Source of the DNA: Erigeron canadensis
Lineage: Eukaryota; Streptophyta; Magnoliopsida; Asterales; Asteraceae
Direction of reading: 5' to 3'
Assembly (NCBI RefSeq): GCF_010389155.1
Contig: NC_057766.1
Span: forward strand, 38,325,516-38,389,515
Length of the DNA stretch: 64,000 nucleotides
The notes beneath the pieces are model-generated. The model worked only from the letters and a program-made list of their open reading frames with translations. It did no database searches and was not told where the DNA came from. Numbering within the stretch: position 1 is the first letter of the stretch; each line of letters begins with the position of its first letter. Below, one piece after another: positions 24,601 to 36,657 of the stretch. The position numbers and the translations under genes are program-made.

Positions 24601-26011
24601 GCAGATAAGAAGGTGATTGGCTATGAGGCGGCTGATATTCCTAGTTTTAGCCTAGGATTCACTCAAGAGATGAAACTTCCAAATGTAGCAGAAGTTGTAC
24701 ATGAACCAGAACGCATACGAAAGATATCTAATGAGCAACGGGTACCGAAGATGGGAGTTTCTTCTAAATCAACCTTTTCCCAGCTTGCGGTTGTGGTGGA
24801 CCAAAGATTGAAGATTGAAGAAGTTAGGGTGCTAAACTATATTGAATCTGATACCAGGAAGCCAAAGTAAGTTATAAATGTTACGTTTATTAATTTTTAA
24901 TAATTGAATTGATATGTCTGTGAAGTATCAACTTTTATTAGAAAACCCGGTATATGTTTTTTGGACAGTGACATCTTGTTTGCTACAAGGGAAGGGCATA
25001 CAACATCATATTCAGCTATGGTTAGTTTAGTTACTGATTTTCTTGTAGTTCCACAAATGATCGACTGTTGGGCTGTGCTGTTGAATATTGAGGAGGACAA
25101 AAGAAGCAAAAATTCACCATACCGACTGTTTTGCCACTCAAGAATGATGGTACGTTACTACGTGTTATATTAGATTGGTTGTCATTAGCAGAAGGTATGT
25201 GAACAATTATGTGCATGTAATGAAACAGACGAGTAATATGGCTGATATAAAAATGGATGAAAGTTTGCGTTTGAGGCTATTTAAGTCTCATCTGAGTGAA
25301 GTATTGAATGGAAACCCGGTAATGATGAAGATGATTGGCGTCGATATGGTATAGTGTTCACAATTGACACTTGTAAATGACAGGGTAGATGCTTATTAAT
25401 ATATGACTGATGGTAATTTTTGGCGAAAAGTGCAGGTATTCTTCCCTATCTTACATGGCAATCATTACTACTTGGTGGTGTTCGACTTTAAGTCGCGAAG
25501 GTTTGTTATCATAGATAACGAAAACGACACCAAAAGCATTGAAGATAAATACAAGGGTGTTCCGGATATACTGGTAATATATTACAACTAAACTTCTATT
25601 TTACTTATTTGGAAGGTGACAGCTGATATAAAAATGAATGAAAACTAAAAAATGTAGCATAAGGTGTTCATTTCTTACTTGATGGAGATTGGACATAGTA
25701 AAGTGAATCGGATCATGAGTGCAAACCCAGAAAGGATGCGAATGAAATGGCAAACAAGCAAAAGAACAGACGACGATGGCGTGTTCGTCATGAGGCACAT
25801 GGAGACCTATATGGGTCAAATGGAAGGAAGATGGAACTGTGAGCTAGGAACGGAAGGAAAATACCAAAAGACACAATTGGGAAAGCGACGGAAAAAATAT
25901 GCAGTCAAGATGTTGTTGTCTGATCATAATGTGCTCTGTGATCAAGTTCGGATGGGTGCAGAGGAATATGAGAAAAACAACCCAATGGCTTTGGGGAAAA
26001 TGCGCAAGTGA
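21656..26011 (+). CDS. MULE-borne Ulp1-like (C48 peptidase family) protein with catalytic Cys replaced
   Basis: Eight phase-consistent exons are clear: about 22613-23442, 23532-23780, 23965-24093, 24136-24866, 24969-25149, 25229-25348, 25436-25573, 25664-26011. Counted from codon 22606 they hold 911 codons without a stop. One or two short 5' exons (ATG at 21467; 21650-21780) are likely, but I could not join them with confident splice sites. The N-terminal part has a KKRKV basic motif and the KKCVIEMGFGSLLDFKI segment typical of transposon-borne Ulp1 proteins in plants. The middle is linker, with a repeated TPGQT motif. The C-terminal part is the Ulp1 fold: VFFPILHGNHYYLVVFD with the His, FVIIDN with the Asp, then DDDGVFVMRHMETYMG. 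Family members have Cys before GVF; here that codon (25775-25777) is GAT, Asp. The protein is therefore predicted to bind but not cleave its SUMO-like or other substrate. Confidence 0.75.
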
Positions 26012-26690
26012 ACACTTATGACACCTTTGTTCATTTGGCTTTTTAAGAATACTTTTTCAATGGTGGTTTATTATTTGTGTGATGGTTTATTATTAGTATG
26101 TGCTGGAAGACAGTCATGACACCTTTGTTCATTTGGCTTTTTAAGACTACTATTTAAATGTTGGTTTTTTTTAATGTCAGTATGTTTTTAATATCTTGGT
26201 AATCTCTTTTGATGGTATTGGTGGCATGTGGTTGAATACATGAAATTGAAATAGCACCGTTGTTTTTATTCATTAATCTGAGTTTTTTTATTTGTAATCT
26301 ACTTATAGCTAACTATATATAGGGTAGTTTAATTACAATCAGGTAGCCATTTGTGATAATTTTCTAGTCACATGTGTTACGCTATTCATTTTTGAGCTAT
26401 AAAGTGAAAAGGAAAGTATTCTGTTTAAAAGTGTTACGGGGTTCATATGTGAGCTATTAAGTTAGAAAGAAACTGTTATGTTCACTTGTGGCATGGGGTG
26501 CATTTGTAAATAATGCAATTATAAGGAAAATTTAATTAAATGGAGTTAGCGTTGTTTGTATGAATAAAACTCGTTATTATATGAAAAAAAAAATAGGAAA
26601 ACACCCAGAAAGTATTGTTCTGCTATAAAAAACAACGAAAATTCAAATGTGAAAGAAGCAAAAACAAATAAACTAGTGACGTATAGATGA
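26012..26690. other. Internal spacer of the MULE between convergent genes
   Basis: AT-rich spacer between the ends of the Ulp1-like and transposase genes. A block around GACACCTTTGTTCATTTGGC occurs at about 26020 and again at about 26116, a short tandem duplication. No coding exon is seen. Confidence 0.5.
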
Positions 26691-29600
26691 TCAGGATGCC
26701 ACATGATTTGGGATAGTTGTCTCCTGTGTTGCCGCTGCTGCTTGTGATCCAGATTCTTCGACTGCCCTGCCGGCCTTAAACTTTGACCTTTTGGCGGCTC
26801 TTTCAGCTTCCAACTTTGCTTTTTTGTCGGGGCAATTGCGTTGATCATGGTTATCTTGGAGTTGATGACAGTAGTTGCATTCACGCATTTGGCGTGGGCG
26901 TTTCTTCGCATGCTTCTCACCTGGAGCAGGAATTCTTTTACCGGGGTGGGTTCCTGATCCCTTGTTTTTAGCCGGACTGGGCGGGAGAATTAAAACCTCT
27001 TCAGGTTCTGTAACCCCCAGCAATTCCTGAAAAACTTCGTTTTTGCTCTTTTTCTGCTACCTTGAGGAAGAGTTGACAATGTTTCATCGGTTAACTTGTT
27101 AATCTTGGAAACAAAATCGGACAACTTATCAGGTTCGCTCTATAAACCACTGAAACACAACTCCAATTTTTCTAGAACTTGAGTCACAATCTTGTCTGCT
27201 TCAGAATGCTTATTCCCATATCTATGTCGGTCGTGTAATAAATGACGAGGGAGCACATTTCTTCTCCATCTTCTGCTTATATATGCTTCTGGTATCTCGG
27301 TTACATTTTTATTCTTATAAACACAAAATATATGACGACATAAATATCCATGCCGTCCAAAGTGGTTGCAACTGTAGCTAATGTTCCCGGATTCTACATT
27401 TTGCACTACCTAACAGGGAAACAAAGAAAAAAATAGCTTTAGTTCACAAACTATTCACATACGAATACACAACATGGTAGTAATAACTTATGGAATTATA
27501 ACTATTAACACACATATATGTAAATCAAACCTTAAACTGAAGGTGATCTTCAGAAGCTTTATTCGAATGCTTTATTTATGTAAACCTCATCATTGCCACT
27601 CTTGGTAACGGATGTTTGTGAACAAATCCAGGATCCTTTTATAATCTCCGTTTGAACCTTCAAAAATATTGTCCTCGTATATATTTTGCTTGCATGAACC
27701 TCAATTGGATTAGGAGTCACCAAGGTCGGGAATGTTGTGGTTGTATGTTCATCGAGAACTCTTTGTGCATGTCTTTGCTTCTCCATTGCAGTCTCAAAAC
27801 ATAAACTAAACTGGACAAGAGTGTGTTTGTAGTGCGTGAATATCTGAAAGAATGCATTTGAACTCTCCGACCGAGATGTTGTCTTCATGACACATGATAG
27901 TGGCATATCTATAAAATAAGCTGGAATCCATCGTTTCATTAGCTTGAACATCCTAGACAACCATTTATTGTCTTGTAAATCAAATTCTTTCATCAATGAG
28001 TTCCATCTGTTCACAAACTCCTCTGGTTTTAAATAAATGTTCCAAACTATTTTGTGGAGGCGCTGTCGGAAGTTAGTGTTGTCAAGTATATCTCCACATA
28101 CCTAATTAAGGAGCATAGAAACATTTGAATTATATGTAATCATGAAAACACATCAATGAACGACGATACATTTTAATAGTAATAAGTAATGACAATCTAA
28201 TAAGGGTGGAAATATGATTTTACAGTACTAGAAACTAACCTAATAGTAACTAAAATATACCTTAAGTGGTAACTTCTTCATAATGTGCCACATACATAGT
28301 CGGTGTTGTGAGTTTGGCATCTCAACTTTAACTGCTTCTTTAACTGATGGATCTTGATCTGTCAATACCAATTGGGGTTGGTTTTTGTGAGCCTTTAGGA
28401 AGGCTTGTAGCAACCACGAATAAGATGGAATGTCTTCCTTCTTCAATAAACCAGCCCCAAATGTGACACATCTGTTATGGTTGTCAACACCTGTGAACGG
28501 GACAAAAACCATATTGTACCTACAAGGAAATAACATATGAACATAATTTAGTTAATTATTGAAAAAAACCTTTAATGTAAACATATGAACAAAGGCAAAT
28601 TTCTGTTACTTGTTAGTCCTATAGGTGGCATCAAACGCAATCACGTCGCCAAACTCCTTGTAATTGCATTTCGATGTTTCATCAGCCCAAAAAAGGGAAC
28701 TCAACTCGTTGTTTTTAGCCTTGAAATCAAATGAAAACTCAGGTAAACACTGAGCCCAATTTTTAAACTTGTCCACCAACATTTGTGCATCCCTATCACC
28801 GATATACATGTTTATGTCCCTCTTGAAGTTCTTGTAATCCACCACAGTACCACGGACATTTTCATACCCACCTTTCATTGTTGCGCGCAACCTATAAGCC
28901 TTTGTTGCACCTATGTTGTTTGTAGATACAGTTTGAATGAAAAGTTGGTCCTCAAATGTCAGTTGCCTTCGGGCCCGAGACAAATGCTTGTTGTGCTCAT
29001 CACCAAGCGGATGGTTATGCTTTTCATCAAAGCCATATACACAGAAACTTTCTGATCCTTTTATCTTTGATATCTTAAGGCGTGCTTTGCAATCTGTTAC
29101 CTTGTAGTTAGAGTTTCTACGAACAGACCGTGGTTTTTTTGTCCCATCTACATCTAAGGTGTCAGCCGCGTGTTTCGTCTTAGATGTACCAGCTTTATTG
29201 CATAGAAAATACTTATGAGTCATCTCACCTCCTCTCCGCCTATGCTTAGTTGATGCTTTTCGTACAACAAATCCTGCATTCTCTGCATATTTTTGATACA
29301 TCTCGTAGGCAGCCTCAACGGAACCCCAAATAGAACCTAATACAGGTTTTAATTCTGCAGGTACATCAATAGGTACGTATACAGAGCTCCCATTTGGTGT
29401 CTCCTGTTCGGGCACTAATCCACGTTCACCGACATTTTGGGATGACTCGCCTGTATATCATAAATTAATTATGAACGGCTACACATTAGTACATTAATAT
29501 TGTGTTGGTGGACAACACAATGTAACTCATACCATACGCATGATAACACATACAATTTAGAACATTATAGAATACTACACCTGATCACTTATGAACAACC

Positions 29601-30032
29601 CAAAAAAAAGTACTCGGCTGTAATGTGTTAGTGGACAAATTATGAACCACCTGATCACTTATGTGTTAGTGGACAAATGCTTCAACGGAGCCTCAACGGA
29701 GCCCCAGTTACGAGTAAATGGGAATGAAAATAAAGATTAACCTCATAACTATATCACATATGAACAATAATAACCAAACATCAACCAACCACTGTTCAAA
29801 GAATAACATGGAACAAATAAATAAAAACTAGAAAAAAGCAAAACAGAAAAATGACACCTTCATCATCTTCAAACAGGTCCAGTTCATGGTTTCCACCATA
29901 AACAATCGCATTATACACATCATCAACGTCTGTAATGTCATCCAATTGAGCCCCCGAATCAGTCCCATTCACTGTGATTGCATCGACATTGGTATCATTT
30001 TGATGTGTTTCGGATTGACTAACATGGGCCAT
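26691..30032 (-). pseudogene. FAR1-like MULE transposase, degraded
   Basis: Exons on the minus strand: 30032-29858, 29450-28610, 28519-28261, 28101-27531, 27409 onward to 26691. The order of domains is an acidic N-terminus, a FAR1-type DNA-binding domain (EAAYEMYQKYAENAGFVVRK to KHNHPLGDEHNKHLS), a MULE transposase core (FDATYRTNKYNMVFVPFTGV, VLTDQDPSVKEAV, HRLCMWHIMKKLP), a SWIM-like zinc finger (near 27350-27385), and a C-terminal zinc-knuckle-like CNYCHQLQDNHDQRNC. The gene is disabled. A 13-base near-duplication at about 27557-27582 puts the frame into a stop, a TAG at 27140-27142 interrupts the last exon in frame, and a frameshift at the five-T run near 27040-27044 separates the zinc-knuckle tail. 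The first SWIM cysteine is also Tyr (27374-27376). Confidence 0.85.
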
Positions 30033-30489
30033 TATATTCTCAGAGAAAGTTATTGTTGAAAAGTTGTTATTATTTTTAGAACTGATATGGCTGAGGATAT
30101 TAGAGAAATGAGGATATACTTTATGGAACGTGAAACTGTATTGGAGGAAATTCTGTATATCTTAGAGTCTTTGCAGGAGAAAATCATGGAATGAACACGC
30201 GTAATCTATCATTTTTCTCATTTTCATATTATCTATTATATAATATTTTATAAATTACAAAACTATCCTTATGTATTTTAAGAATAAATTAATTCTCATG
30301 GTTCCTCCATATAAATTGGTTCTCAAAAGATCTTTTTCTTATTTATATATATATATATATAGTATAGATAGAAGTATAGATATAATCCTTACTAATTTTC
30401 ATTTTAAACCCTTAAAGTTTTTATCTTTTAAATTTTGTTCCACATCAAAGTTTTCGTTTTTATTTTTTTAACAAAAAATTTGTAGGTTC

Positions 30490-30990
30490 TCATGTTTTCA
30501 TCAAACAACTTTCATATGATTACGGTTTTACTTTTAAACATTTCGTTTTGATTATTTTCAACCGCCTTTTTATATTTAACGTTTTTAATATATAATAACT
30601 TTCATTATAATATTTAAAACATTAATATAGTTATTAATTGTTTATGCTTTTATACAAAAACTTATACAAATTTACAAGTTTTTTATGTAAGAAATGTACA
30701 AGTTCTCATAACACATAATTTATTATATTTTTTTTTATCAATTCTTATTTTACCTCTTAAAAATTCTACCTCAAAATTTTCTTTTCCATTTTTGACACTA
30801 AACTTTTCAGTTTTCATCAAACAACTTTTACACAATTACAGTTTTACCTTTAAACATTTGGTTTTGAATATTTTCGTTTGTCAATTTATATGAATAACGT
30901 TTTTAATATATAATAACTTTCATCATCTTTACGTATTACGTTCATGTAATATTTAAAGAATCAATATAAGTTTTTGTTTATGTTTTTTAT
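30490..30990 (+). repeat. Dispersed AT-rich repeat, copies 2 and 3 in tandem
   Basis: Two related units, about 30490-30650 and 30815-30990, share CATCAAACAACTTT, TTTAAACATTTGGTTTTGA-like words and GTTTTTAATATATAATAACT. They match copy 1 at 20330-20560, so the MULE and the adjacent Helitron sit within a region of this repeat. The remaining 31.0-31.6 kb is AT-rich with nothing recognised. Confidence 0.55.
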
Positions 30991-31830
30991 ACATCTTATT
31001 AAATTTTTAACATTTTTTTTTATTGTTAATGTTACATGTTCATTTGTTTTTTTTTTAAATAAAAATTTGGGTTCGAATATTTAACATAAACTTAGTTCCA
31101 AAACTTTGTCGTGTAAAAAATGTATTTCATTTAATTAGTTCTAACCATGTAGAAACATGAGTTTTTAGGATCCGGAAACATGGGGTACATTCCATTTTTA
31201 TTTTTATTACTAGTGTTTAGTTAATGTATAATGATAGGCTTGAAAACTACATCAATCGAGTGGAAATGCATCAATTATTTAATTCAAACTTAAGTTATAT
31301 GTTATTTCATTCTTTTTGAATCATTCTTTGTGTGCTTTCTAATTGTTGGTGTGTGTGTTTTAGTGTATTAGTCAAATTGCAAAATCATGAGATATTGAGA
31401 TTCTGTAAAAATTTTATAAAATTGACTAAATTAGTAAAATCGCAATACTAAATTTGGCTGATTTTATTTTATTTTTATTTAAATAAATAAATAAATGTCG
31501 ACGAGGTGTAAGTAGTAATACGTCACACACGGTGAGACATGGCCTTGACAAATGACAACCCAATCATGGAACGGCTTAATTAACACGCCACGAGTGCCAC
31601 TCGTTTACATTAGTACCCAATCAAAACAAATTAAAGCACAAACTTTATTAGACCCAAAAATCTTTTTCTTCTTTCTTTTGTCTAATCATAAAATTCGAAA
31701 TCGAATAATATCATCACTTCACTTTATAAATATACCATCTTTCAACCTACGCCGGGAGGAAAGGCGGGACGACAAAAATTACAATTTCAATCAGAAAGAA
31801 TCATTTGCAACACTTTTGGTTTTTGTCTCG

Positions 31831-32339
31831 GTACGCTCAATCAGATCTATTCTTTTTTTTTCCCTCTCTCAATCCTTCTTCTTCATATTAATTCATTCAT
31901 AGATAGATTGATTGATTATAATGGGCACATGCAATGCATCCCGGTCCTGCTTTTCCATCCTTAAACCCTGTTTTATATCCTAAAATAATTTATATAATCA
32001 TGATAATTTGGGCCAAAAGTTACAATATTTTTAAGAAAATTATATAATCATAAACATATCATGTTTTGCTGTTGTTTTTATTTAATTATTGCTATTGCTA
32101 TTGTATTAATCAAAAATGTTGTATAATATCATTTGCCATTTTGCCACATCAACAAATAGGAAGTTGGATACATACAGTAACCGTAACAAGTAGAATACAA
32201 TGTTTATGCACTTAGTCATCATAGTATGCTAATTAAGAAAGTGTTGTCTAGCAATACTATGCTAACATCGTGTCAACTTTTTATTTTTTTGGTTTTGGTT
32301 TGTAATAATTGTTGTGTTCGAAAATGCAGGCCTAAACGA
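31831..32339 (+). promoter_or_regulatory. 5' UTR intron of the aminoalcohol phosphotransferase gene
   Basis: A GTACGC donor at 31831 follows a CT-rich leader, and a TTCGAAAATGCAG acceptor ends at 32339, 26 bases before the start codon. Leader introns are common in plant housekeeping genes. Inferred from splice signals. Confidence 0.5.
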
Positions 32340-32365
32340 TTAATAGTAGTGTTTTAGTGCGCGCA

Positions 32366-35300
32366 ATGGGTTATATAGGTACTCATGGAATTAAAGCGTT
32401 GCATAGATACAAGTATAGTGGTGTTGATCACTCTTATGTTGCAAAATATGTCCTCCAACCGTTCTGGACTCGTTTTGTTACCTTCTTCCCTCTCTGGATG
32501 CCGTAAGTAGTACTCTTACACTTCTCATTTTTAGTTGCAGTTTGACGATTTCTTATTTGTTACGTTGGTTGGTTTCTTAAAGCATCCTTGATTTAAAGTA
32601 GTCTATATAGTCACTAACCAATTTTTATCTTTTATCTATTTTTCTTGCATATCGTGGATGCATCAGGCCCAATATGGTAAACTTGACTTTTGAACCATCT
32701 TTATATTATTGAAATAGTATAATCCGAAAGTTTTGTTTTTTCCAACTATTTAGCTTAACTCGTGATTTTCTACTCAGATTACTCTCATGGGATTCATGTT
32801 CTTGTCAGTCTCTGCAGTTCTTGGCTTTGTGAGTGTGCAATTTATAATATCTTTCATGTATTGATATATTTCTTTTCATTACAATGCCATCTATAAGTTG
32901 GATTTTTAGACCTTACTAACGAAGTGTTCTCAAAGTTTTTATCTTTTGGGTGCTTTAACACTAATTTCTACTTTATGCGTGGATGCCTTTCTTAGATATA
33001 TTCACCTCATTTGGATTCACCACCACCAAGATGGGTTAATTTTGCTCATGGACTACTTCTCTTCTTGTACCAGGTTTGTAATAAAATGAGTGTATAATGT
33101 TTCTGTTCTGACTCCTGACATAGTATACATTTGTAATCTGAAGTGCTTTCTTGGATATTTGTCTAGCAAATTTGTTCTCGTAGTTTTTAGTTTCCTTTCA
33201 TTGCCAGTTCAATTAATAACCAAGGCCCTTCTTAAAAAGAGAAACTATATAAAGGACAGTAGGACTATTGTTATGTCTTAAATCTTGATTAAAACTTCAT
33301 TTATCTGTTTTGTAAGTATTTTTTGTTTAGTATTATTTCTTTATTGATTTACTTCCAACTTCCTTGATGTTTATACTAGACATTTGATGCTGTTGATGGT
33401 AAACAAGCTAGAAGGACCAATTCTTCTAGTCCATTAGGAGAACTTTTTGATCATGGTAAATATAAACTATTTCCTTATGCACATTTCCATTGAATTTTCT
33501 TTTCCCCTTTTAAGGTAATCAATACTTTTCACTGATTTTGCAGGATGTGATGCACTCGCATGTGCGGTATGTCTTTATTCTTTAGTTATGCTTAAACCGT
33601 ACGTCCGTACTTGCTGCTTCCACTGCCATTTTTCTTTTTTAATTTATTGATGCATGATTCAGTTGGAGGCCTTGGCTTTTGGTAGCACTGCTATGTGTGG
33701 AAGAAATACATTTTGGTTTTGGGTGATTTCGGCTGTCCCATTTTATGGAGCTACTTGGGAAAAGTAAGTAGCGCAAAATAATTCCTCTTTTTGATAGTTT
33801 AATATATTTTTAATAATAATTGCACATATTTCCTACATGTTGCAGCTATTTCACCAACACCCTAATCCTCCCAGTTGTAAATGGACCTACAGAGGGTCTC
33901 ATGCTGATCTACGTGGCACATTTTTTTACATCTATAGTTGGTATACATACTATTCTTTTTCTTTAACTAAATTACTTGCTTGAGTGATATATGTATTCAT
34001 AGTTGGTTAATTGCAATTTCAGGTTCAGAATGGTGGGCCCATGATTTTGGGCAGTCTATTCCCCTCCTGAGTTGGCTTCCTTTTATAAATGGTGAGATAG
34101 TGATTATAGAGTATATTTATGATTAACTGGATTGTGTATGTACCTGTCACCTTTTGTTTGACTGTGTGGTTGTATTCAGGAATGCCAACCTATGGAGTTG
34201 TCTTGCTGCTTATGATAATTTTTGCTGTTATACCCACCGTATCCTGCAAGTGAGTAAACCTTTCAAGCTCTTCAACGAAGATTCACTATATATCTACATA
34301 TTTGCATATTTTATATGTGTTTTTTTTGGATCATTCAAGTAGAGCAGTCAATGTATATATTAATGATATATAAGTTAATGTTTCTTGGTCACAGTGTACA
34401 AAATGTTTACAAGGTTGTACAGGCAAGGAAGGGAAGCATGCTAAATGCCTTGGCTATGGTAATATTATTATCCTGTGCATTATATATTTTTGTTAATCTT
34501 TAGTAGGCTTATTGGCTGTTTTTTAATTGCCAGCTGGTCCCTTTCTGCGTGCTGTTGGGAGTTATTATTTTCTGGTATGTACTCGTTTTTATGTCTTTGT
34601 ACATGAGACAGAGTATCGCAACAACTTCTATTTTCAAATGCTCATGTACCATTTAATTTGCAACTTGTATAATTAAAGTTACTTATTATATGTGCTACCA
34701 TAAACAAACAATTGATTTTAAAATATAAATTTATGAGCACATAATGCTTATTTTTGTATCTATAAATGGTGTTTAATGACTTTTGATCGTAGTTGAATAT
34801 TTTTTAAGATTGTGTACCGAGTCAAATGTTTGCAATTCTCTGTCCAATATTTTGAGACAGTTTTCTTGTGTTTCTCAGGGATTGGATGTCTCCATCTGAT
34901 TTAATTGCAAGCTATCCACATATGGTTGTGATGGGAACTGGATTAGCATTTGGATTCCTTGTGGTAAGATTATTCTGTCAAACTTTTAAAATTCAGTTTA
35001 TTTTCTGTGCCTAATTACATTTCATGCTTCACTATATGTATGATATATTTATAAAAAGAAAATCTGTTCGAATGAATTCATTTTCGCTTAATGAACATCT
35101 GTATAAAACGTAAATGTATGAACTTGGTCCATGTTGACTTGTTGAGGTGTGAAGATTGGCTACCTGATATCAGCATTTTTATCTGACAGGGAAGGATGAT
35201 ATTGGCTCACTTGTGTGATGAACCTAAGGGGTTGAAAACCAGTATGTCCGTGGTAAGTTCTCTTCTAACACATTGAGGAGTCAATACTGACCCATATACC

Positions 35301-36657
35301 TAAATAGTGGTGGAATTTGGTTGCATAATATCTCGCCAACAGATCATAACTACAAAAAGTTACCTAAAAGAGTAATGGGTATGGTTCAGAGGTTAAAAGC
35401 TTCAAGTTCTTTTAAAACTTCTAACGTTGTTTATCAAAAATCATTATCAAATGGTATAGCCCTTACAGTTTATTAAATAAAAGAAATATGTATAAACTAT
35501 AAACACTATAAAGAACTAAATTGACCAACATTAAAAAATACGAGTACATGTTTTGACCTTGTTAACCAACTCACCCATTTTACATTTCTGTTGACACCCA
35601 GAGTAATCACCATTTCTGTTAACACCCAGAGTAACCGAATGGTGAATCCAGTTGCAGTGTCTTGTTAAACTTTGGCAACTGCTTAGTATCTTGAATCTCT
35701 CTTTTTCATTACCTCCTGTTTATTGATACATTTGTTTTGTTGCTAAACTGCAGTCCTTGTTTTATCTCCCGCTTGCACTTGCAAATACGCTCACTGTACG
35801 GTTAGATGACGGGTATGTAGCCATCTGGCTCAAAGCTAAAGCCATTTTTCCTTGTCTTTCCTGCAGATAATAGGAAATGCTAGAGAAAATTCGTTTGTCA
35901 TTTAACTGTTAATGATGTGTAAATTTGTGGCAGAATTCCCTTTGTTGATGAGAAATGGGTTCTTCTTGGATTCTGTTTATACACAGGTATTGTGTTAATT
36001 ATGTATTTACTGGTTGCAAATTCGATCTTTTTGTATGTAAATGAGTTGATTTTAGCTATGTTATATCTCTAATGGGTTAAATTGCTTCAGCTAAAGCTTT
36101 AACTAAAAAAGACACCGGTTAAATGGGTTGAAAGTCATCTAAAGTGGATGATTTCAGTTGCATAAAACCTAGTTATGTTTATAAAAATACAAATTCGTTA
36201 GCTGGGTTTGCCTAACCTTGACCTTCGCCGTTTCACCCTTACCCCTTTTGCAATCCAATTGAAGTAATTCATGAATGGTTATAGATGCAATGTTGACGTA
36301 TAAATGCATAAAGAGTTAAAGACCATCATGTTTGTATGTTTGGTAGCATTAGTTTTATCTCTTTCTGTTTCTCTAAGAACAATGATTTGTTTGCAACAAA
36401 AAGCTGACCATGGTTTAAAGGTTAAGTTTTTGATTTATTTTTTCTAATATATAATTTAAATCTTACTTTATTGCAGCTTCACTATATATGCATTTTGCAA
36501 CATCAGTCATTCATGAAATAACAACAGCTCTTGGAATCTACTGTTTTAGGTAACTGAACCTTGATTACTTTAATTTGTAGTATTTGTTTACAATGTACCT
36601 TTTTTTACCACTAATTTCATGGTAAAACATTTCAGAGTCACAAAAAAAGAGGCTTGA
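32366..36657 (+). CDS. AAPT1: Aminoalcohol phosphotransferase (choline/ethanolamine phosphotransferase)
   Basis: Eighteen coding exons: 32366-32502, 32667-32676, 32778-32828, 32996-33073, 33380-33455, 33544-33566, 33663-33763, 33846-33940, 34023-34091, 34180-34249, 34395-34458, 34534-34574, 34879-34963, 35190-35252, 35754-35812, 35934-35986, 36477-36549, 36636-36657. They give 389 residues, the family's normal size. The enzyme joins CDP-choline or CDP-ethanolamine to diacylglycerol, the last step of phosphatidylcholine and phosphatidylethanolamine synthesis in the ER. The CDP-alcohol phosphotransferase motif is intact at residues 98-120: D98 G99, A102 R103, G112, D116 and D120. Many hydrophobic segments follow, as expected of a polytopic membrane enzyme. 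Exon 2 is only 10 bases. The C-terminus ends in KKEA, a dilysine-like ER signal pattern. Confidence 0.95.

Larger units (their letters stand above)
21213..30345. mobile_element. Mutator-like element (MULE) with Ulp1-like and FAR1/MURA-like genes
   Basis: A 9.1-kb unit. Its left end reads TAGGGATAGGTTATTTTAAG followed by AACTTTGAGAACCATTT. The right end, on the opposite strand, has AAGATCTTTTGAGAACCAAT. The two share about 20 bases as short imperfect terminal inverted repeats, and both lie against AT-dinucleotide runs, which hides any target duplication. Inside, two genes point at each other: an Ulp1-like protease gene on the plus strand (about 21.5-26.0 kb) and a transposase gene on the minus strand (26.7-30.0 kb). 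MULEs carrying Ulp1-like peptidases are known in plants. The transposase is broken, so this copy is no longer autonomous. Confidence 0.7.

Noticed and set aside
26546..26920. Minus-strand open frame overlapping the transposase tail in another frame
   Set aside because: The overlapping frame 27023-26691 encodes the zinc-knuckle tail expected of this transposase. This one does not continue any domain.
31552..31902. Plus-strand open frame of 116 codons before the aminoalcohol phosphotransferase
   Set aside because: It covers the promoter and the CT-rich leader of that gene and crosses the leader-intron donor. Its composition is that of low-complexity DNA.
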